In this document: one piece after another, positions 40,889 to 43,929 of the stretch | How positions within the stretch are numbered: the stretch's first letter is position 1 | Layout: every line of letters begins with the position of its first letter | Source: a bacterium | GTDB lineage: Bacteria > SZUA-79 > Acidulodesulfobacterales > Acidulodesulfobacteraceae | Length of the DNA stretch: 43,929 nt | Assembly: GCA_021794475.1 (NCBI GenBank) | Contig: JAJYQS010000022.1 | Coordinates: 1-43,929, forward strand | Direction: 5' to 3' | Translations under genes and position numbers: made by a program | The notes under the pieces: model-generated | What the model was told of the DNA's origin: nothing | Database searches by the model: none | The model's input: the letters and a program-made list of their open reading frames with translations, nothing else

Positions 40889-43000
40889 TTAGCAGATAAT
40901 ATCTAATATTTTAATATAATTATTAAAAAATTCAAATATTATACTTTTAACTGTAGTATTGTTAAGATTTTTAAAATCAAAATCTTCGGCTCTGAAGCAT
41001 GATATATTTTTAAAAATGATAGCTTTATTAGATTTGCTGATTTTATCCCCGTAATTTATTATGTCGCATGTAAAATATTCATTGTTTGTAATTTTTTTAA
41101 AATTAAAATTTAAATTGTTATCTGATACTTTATCTGCAGGAGAAAGAGCATTTGCATTTTTCGAATCGATACTGTTGCGTGAATTGTAAGTATTTTTTAT
41201 TTTTCTTGTTATAATATTGTCTATTAGAGGATTTTTTATGCAGAATTTGGGCTGTTCATTCAGTACTCCGTAAGGTGCCATTAGTCTCAGTTTGTTTATA
41301 AGTTCATTGCTCATATTGTCGGCTGACAGTTCTTCGTCATAGTTAAATTTGCAGCCGGTCTTGATATAAGCAATATCCGATTGAAGTTTATCCGAATCTT
41401 TTTTCCATAATTTATTTGCAGCATCAATGAATTTATCGAATTCGTTTTTTTTAATACTCAGACCGCAAGCCAGCTTGTGTCCGCCGAATTTTATAAAAAA
41501 ATCTTCAAATTGTTTTAAAATCGAATAGATATCAATATTTTCATATGACCTTGCAGAACCTATAAAAATATCTTCTTTATATCCTGATAGCAGCAAAACA
41601 GGTTTCATTAAAGATTCGGCTAATCTTGACGATGCTATTCCTATTACCCCGGGATGCCATGAATCGTCGGATAAGATAATTACTGGATTTGAATAATTCG
41701 CGCCGTCCATCTGATTTATTTTTATAATTGCGCTATTAAAACATTCTGTTTCTAATTTTTTTCTTTTTTTATTCAGTTCTTCTAATTTTAAGGCTAAAGT
41801 TCTTGCCTGTTCGTAATCCTGCGACATAAGTAATTCTACGGCGATATTAGGATTTCCTACCCTGCCTGATGAGTTAATTTTTGGAGCTATTTTCCATGCA
41901 ATATCCGATTCAGTCGCATTGTCGAAACGAAGATTGCAGATTTTTTTTAATTCTTTTATTCCCGGTCTCGGTTCATTATTAATTATTTTAAGCCCGTAAT
42001 AAACCAGAAGCCTGTTTTCGTCATACATAGGTACGATGTCGCCTACAATCCCTATGCATACAATGTCGAGGAAATCTTTTAAATTTGGATAAGAACTTAT
42101 TAATCCATCGTCAAAAAGTTGTTTTCTGAGAGCCATTGCAAGATTAAACGCAATTCCCACGCCGGGTAAAAATTTAAAAGGAAATTTATCGTCTTTTTGT
42201 TTGGGATTAAGTATTGCGATTGCAGGGGGAATTTTGTCGGGGACTTCGTGATGGTCGCATATAACAACGTCTATACTGTTAGAATTTGCATATTCGACGG
42301 GTTCATAATTAGTGATACCGAGGTCAACCGTAATTATTAGCGAGACCGGCTTTCCATTTTCGCAATTATTATCGGCTATCAGTTCATTTATAGGTTCGAT
42401 GCCAAGTCCATATCCGTGCTTAATTCTGTCGGGAATTTTATATATTATATTATGAACCGATGTGTTTTTATTATCCGTGCTGCCGCCATTATTGCTGTTG
42501 CTTTCGGCTTTTACGATATATTTATTGATTTCTCTGAGAAAAAGAACTAAAAACGATGTTGCGGTGATTCCGTCAACGTCGTAATCGCCGAAAACACATA
42601 TTTTTTCATCGTTTACTAGTGCATTAGCTATACGGTTTACCGCTTTATCCATATCTTTCATAAGAAACGGATTATGGAGATTCTTTAACGAGGGCTCAAT
42701 ATAGTTTGATATATAATTATATATATAATTATCTAAAATTTCTGCTGAAATGTTTATAGGATTTACATCAAAAGTATCCGCTTTGTCTTTTTCGGATATT
42801 ATCAGATTCAAAAATGCCGGTTCAAAACAAAGCTGAGAAAATATCCTTTTTGAAATAATAGATTTAGTGAGATTACTTAACTGAAATTTATCTAAATTAT
42901 TTTTTATTGATAAAAAAATTACCTCGCTGTCATATCCGTACTTCTTCAAGTTTGGAAAGTCTGTATCATCATTTTCATTATTATTTATAATATTTTTCAT
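40889..43000 (-). CDS. recJ: Single-stranded-DNA-specific exonuclease RecJ
   Basis: Encodes 703 residues; about 570 is usual. RecJ degrades ssDNA 5' to 3' in recombination and repair. DHH-domain motifs are CVFGDYDVDGITATS (135-149), TVDLGIT (225-231) and CDHHEVPD (248-255). SGRVGNP and the DHHA1 GGHKLACG also occur. Extra polar segments are the N-terminal Asn-rich tail, residues 163-183 (ESNSNNGGSTDNKNTS) and a stretch near the C-terminus (NTYNSRNSIDSKNANALSPA). The ATG overlaps the last 20 bases of secF and has no Shine-Dalgarno sequence, so translation is probably coupled. Confidence 0.94.
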   Translation of the reverse strand: MKNIINNNENDDTDFPNLKKYGYDSEVIFLSIKNNLDKFQLSNLTKSIISKRIFSQLCFEPAFLNLIISEKDKADTFDVNPINISAEILDNYIYNYISNYIEPSLKNLHNPFLMKDMDKAVNRIANALVNDEKICVFGDYDVDGITATSFLVLFLREINKYIVKAESNSNNGGSTDNKNTSVHNIIYKIPDRIKHGYGLGIEPINELIADNNCENGKPVSLIITVDLGITNYEPVEYANSNSIDVVICDHHEVPDKIPPAIAILNPKQKDDKFPFKFLPGVGIAFNLAMALRKQLFDDGLISSYPNLKDFLDIVCIGIVGDIVPMYDENRLLVYYGLKIINNEPRPGIKELKKICNLRFDNATESDIAWKIAPKINSSGRVGNPNIAVELLMSQDYEQARTLALKLEELNKKRKKLETECFNSAIIKINQMDGANYSNPVIILSDDSWHPGVIGIASSRLAESLMKPVLLLSGYKEDIFIGSARSYENIDIYSILKQFEDFFIKFGGHKLACGLSIKKNEFDKFIDAANKLWKKDSDKLQSDIAYIKTGCKFNYDEELSADNMSNELINKLRLMAPYGVLNEQPKFCIKNPLIDNIITRKIKNTYNSRNSIDSKNANALSPADKVSDNNLNFNFKKITNNEYFTCDIINYGDKISKSNKAIIFKNISCFRAEDFDFKNLNNTTVKSIIFEFFNNYIKILDIIC

Positions 43001-43892
43001 TGAATATTACCATAATAGGGCTTGCTATGAAAATTGAAGAATACGTTCCGATTATAACGCCGAAAAGGAGCGTAAAAGCAAAATCATGCAGCACAGACCC
43101 TCCAAGAAAAAATAATGACAGAACGACTAATATAACAGTCAATGAAGTTACTACAGTTCGGGTTAAAACTTCATTTATGCTTTTATTTACCAAATTTTTT
43201 AAATTAATAGACTGTTTTTGTTCGCTTTCAAGCTTAAGATTTTCCCTTATTCTATCAAAAACAACGACTTTATCCGTTAAAGAATATCCAGCAACGGTTA
43301 AAATAGCCGTTATTACAAGAAGTGTTATTTCTTTATCGAATATAAATATAACTCCAAGAAGAGCAAGTATATCATGGGCAAGCCCGATTGCCGCCGCCGC
43401 CCCGAATCTGAATTCAAATCTCCACGTTATATATATAACTATACTTATTATAGCTATAATGATTGCAATAACGGCATCTTTCGTCATGCTGCTGCCGACG
43501 GACGGACCAACCATTTCATTGCTTATTACTTTGAAAGGGTTACCCGGAGAAGATTTTTTCACTAAAGATTTTAATTTATTTGCATATTTCGTAATATTAT
43601 TGCCGATTAATTTTGTTTTGATAATACATTCATTCTTTCCTTTAAATTTTATAATTTTGATGTCTTTAAATCCGCCGGATGTTAATGATTTTCTGACTAG
43701 CGGAACATTGAGCTTATGTTTAAAAAGAAGCTGCATTGTTAAGCCGCCGGTAAAATCTATACCTATATTGGCAGTGCCCAGAAGCATCGTAATGACCTCA
43801 ACTATTCCGAGAATAACAAGTACGGAAGATATTACAAAAGAAATTTTCTTTTTTCCAAGAAAATCAAAATGCGTATTTCTTATAAATTCCAC
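42981..43892 (-). CDS. secF: Protein translocase subunit SecF
   Basis: Encodes 303 residues with six transmembrane helices. GIDFTGGLTMQLLF (44-57), GYSLTDKVVVFDRIREN and RTVVTSLTVILVVLSLFFLGG are SecF signatures. With SecD it uses the proton gradient to pull exported proteins across the membrane. The start is GTG at 43892, supported by AAGGAG (43902-43907) nine to ten bases upstream. It probably follows secD, whose last codons end just upstream. Confidence 0.95.
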   Translation of the reverse strand: MEFIRNTHFDFLGKKKISFVISSVLVILGIVEVITMLLGTANIGIDFTGGLTMQLLFKHKLNVPLVRKSLTSGGFKDIKIIKFKGKNECIIKTKLIGNNITKYANKLKSLVKKSSPGNPFKVISNEMVGPSVGSSMTKDAVIAIIIAIISIVIYITWRFEFRFGAAAAIGLAHDILALLGVIFIFDKEITLLVITAILTVAGYSLTDKVVVFDRIRENLKLESEQKQSINLKNLVNKSINEVLTRTVVTSLTVILVVLSLFFLGGSVLHDFAFTLLFGVIIGTYSSIFIASPIMVIFNEKYYK

Positions 43893-43905
43893 TTTTATCG
43901 GCTCC

Positions 43906-43929
43906 TTATATGCTTAATTTTTCAAGTTT
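43906..43929 (-). CDS. C-terminal codons of an upstream gene, probably secD
   Basis: Reading inward from the window edge on the minus strand gives KLEKLSI then TAA (43906-43908), ending 13 bases before the secF start, with the secF ribosome-binding site overlapping the stop. A short basic tail ending in LSI is plausible for SecD, which normally precedes secF. Only seven codons are visible, so the identity rests on position. Confidence 0.4.
   Translation of the reverse strand, partial: KLEKLSI

Noticed and set aside
43000-43917. A 305-codon open frame on the plus strand opposite secF
   Set aside because: It lies entirely antisense to secF, whose SecF motifs are unmistakable. The translation is Ser/Thr/Ile-rich with no family resemblance, as expected of a mirror frame.

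Overview
The window is a strongly AT-rich (roughly 30% G+C by eye), gene-dense chromosomal segment of a Gram-negative bacterium. The outer-membrane and envelope genes show the cell type: a type IV pilus pilMNOPQ set, a PilF-like TPR lipoprotein, gmhA for heptose synthesis and a predicted outer-membrane beta-barrel. Rubredoxins, TusA, an HpnR-like radical SAM protein, and the mtnP-pfkB and TPR-rodZ neighbourhoods recall deltaproteobacterial (Desulfobacterota-like) genomes. My best guess is an acidophilic lineage near Candidatus Acidulodesulfobacterales (SZUA-79/Sva0485). That is inference from gene mix and base composition and was not checked by alignment. I see no rRNA, tRNA, CRISPR array, insertion sequence or prophage.

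Layout. 1-1381 (-): Nramp-type metal transporter, cut by the window edge. 1658-3085 (+): HpnR-like cobalamin/radical SAM protein. 3279-6890 (+): rpsF-rpsR-DUF2232-rplI-dnaB operon behind a near-consensus promoter. 7399-9626 (+): SLAC1/TDT-family anion transporter plus a predicted outer-membrane protein, closed by a bidirectional hairpin terminator. 9956-11424 (-): yggT-divIVA. 11820-14659 (+): polX-thiD. 14733-17194 (-): DsbA-like thioredoxin-fold protein, a deoxyhypusine-synthase-like protein and two small rubredoxins. 17545-21962 (+): argS-oppD-oppF. 21947-22483 (-): DksA/TraR protein. 22783-24312 (+): dNTP triphosphohydrolase. 24377-25618 (-): gmhA, a small DMT transporter and a small lipoprotein. 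26040-30135 (+): purH-purD-purE. 30247-34669 (+): tsaC, mtnP, pfkB, TPR lipoprotein, rodZ-like gene. 35020-35253 (+): tusA behind a perfect consensus sigma70 promoter. 35407-43929 (-): tatC, pilQPONM, recJ, secF and the last codons of a probable secD.

The genes fall into familiar modules: DNA replication and repair (dnaB, polX, recJ), purine synthesis and salvage (purHDE, mtnP, pfkB, dGTPase), protein export (secDF, tatC), cell shape and division (divIVA, yggT, rodZ) and pilus assembly (PilF-like, PilMNOPQ). No classical defence or mobile system is present.

The most unusual feature cuts across genes. Many housekeeping enzymes carry in-frame, low-complexity insertions or tails rich in Asn, Asp, Ser and Lys (PurH, ArgS, ThiD, MtnP, PilM, RecJ, DnaB, TatC, DivIVA), while their catalytic motifs stay intact. 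Some are visibly built from short tandem DNA units whose length is a multiple of three. This fits ongoing microsatellite-like expansion in coding DNA of a bacterium. Short tandem duplications also lie in intergenic DNA, including one that has copied the ribosome-binding and signal-peptide region of a small lipoprotein gene. A second cluster worth attention pairs two rubredoxins with a deoxyhypusine-synthase-like protein of unknown function, under promoters that carry dyad symmetries.
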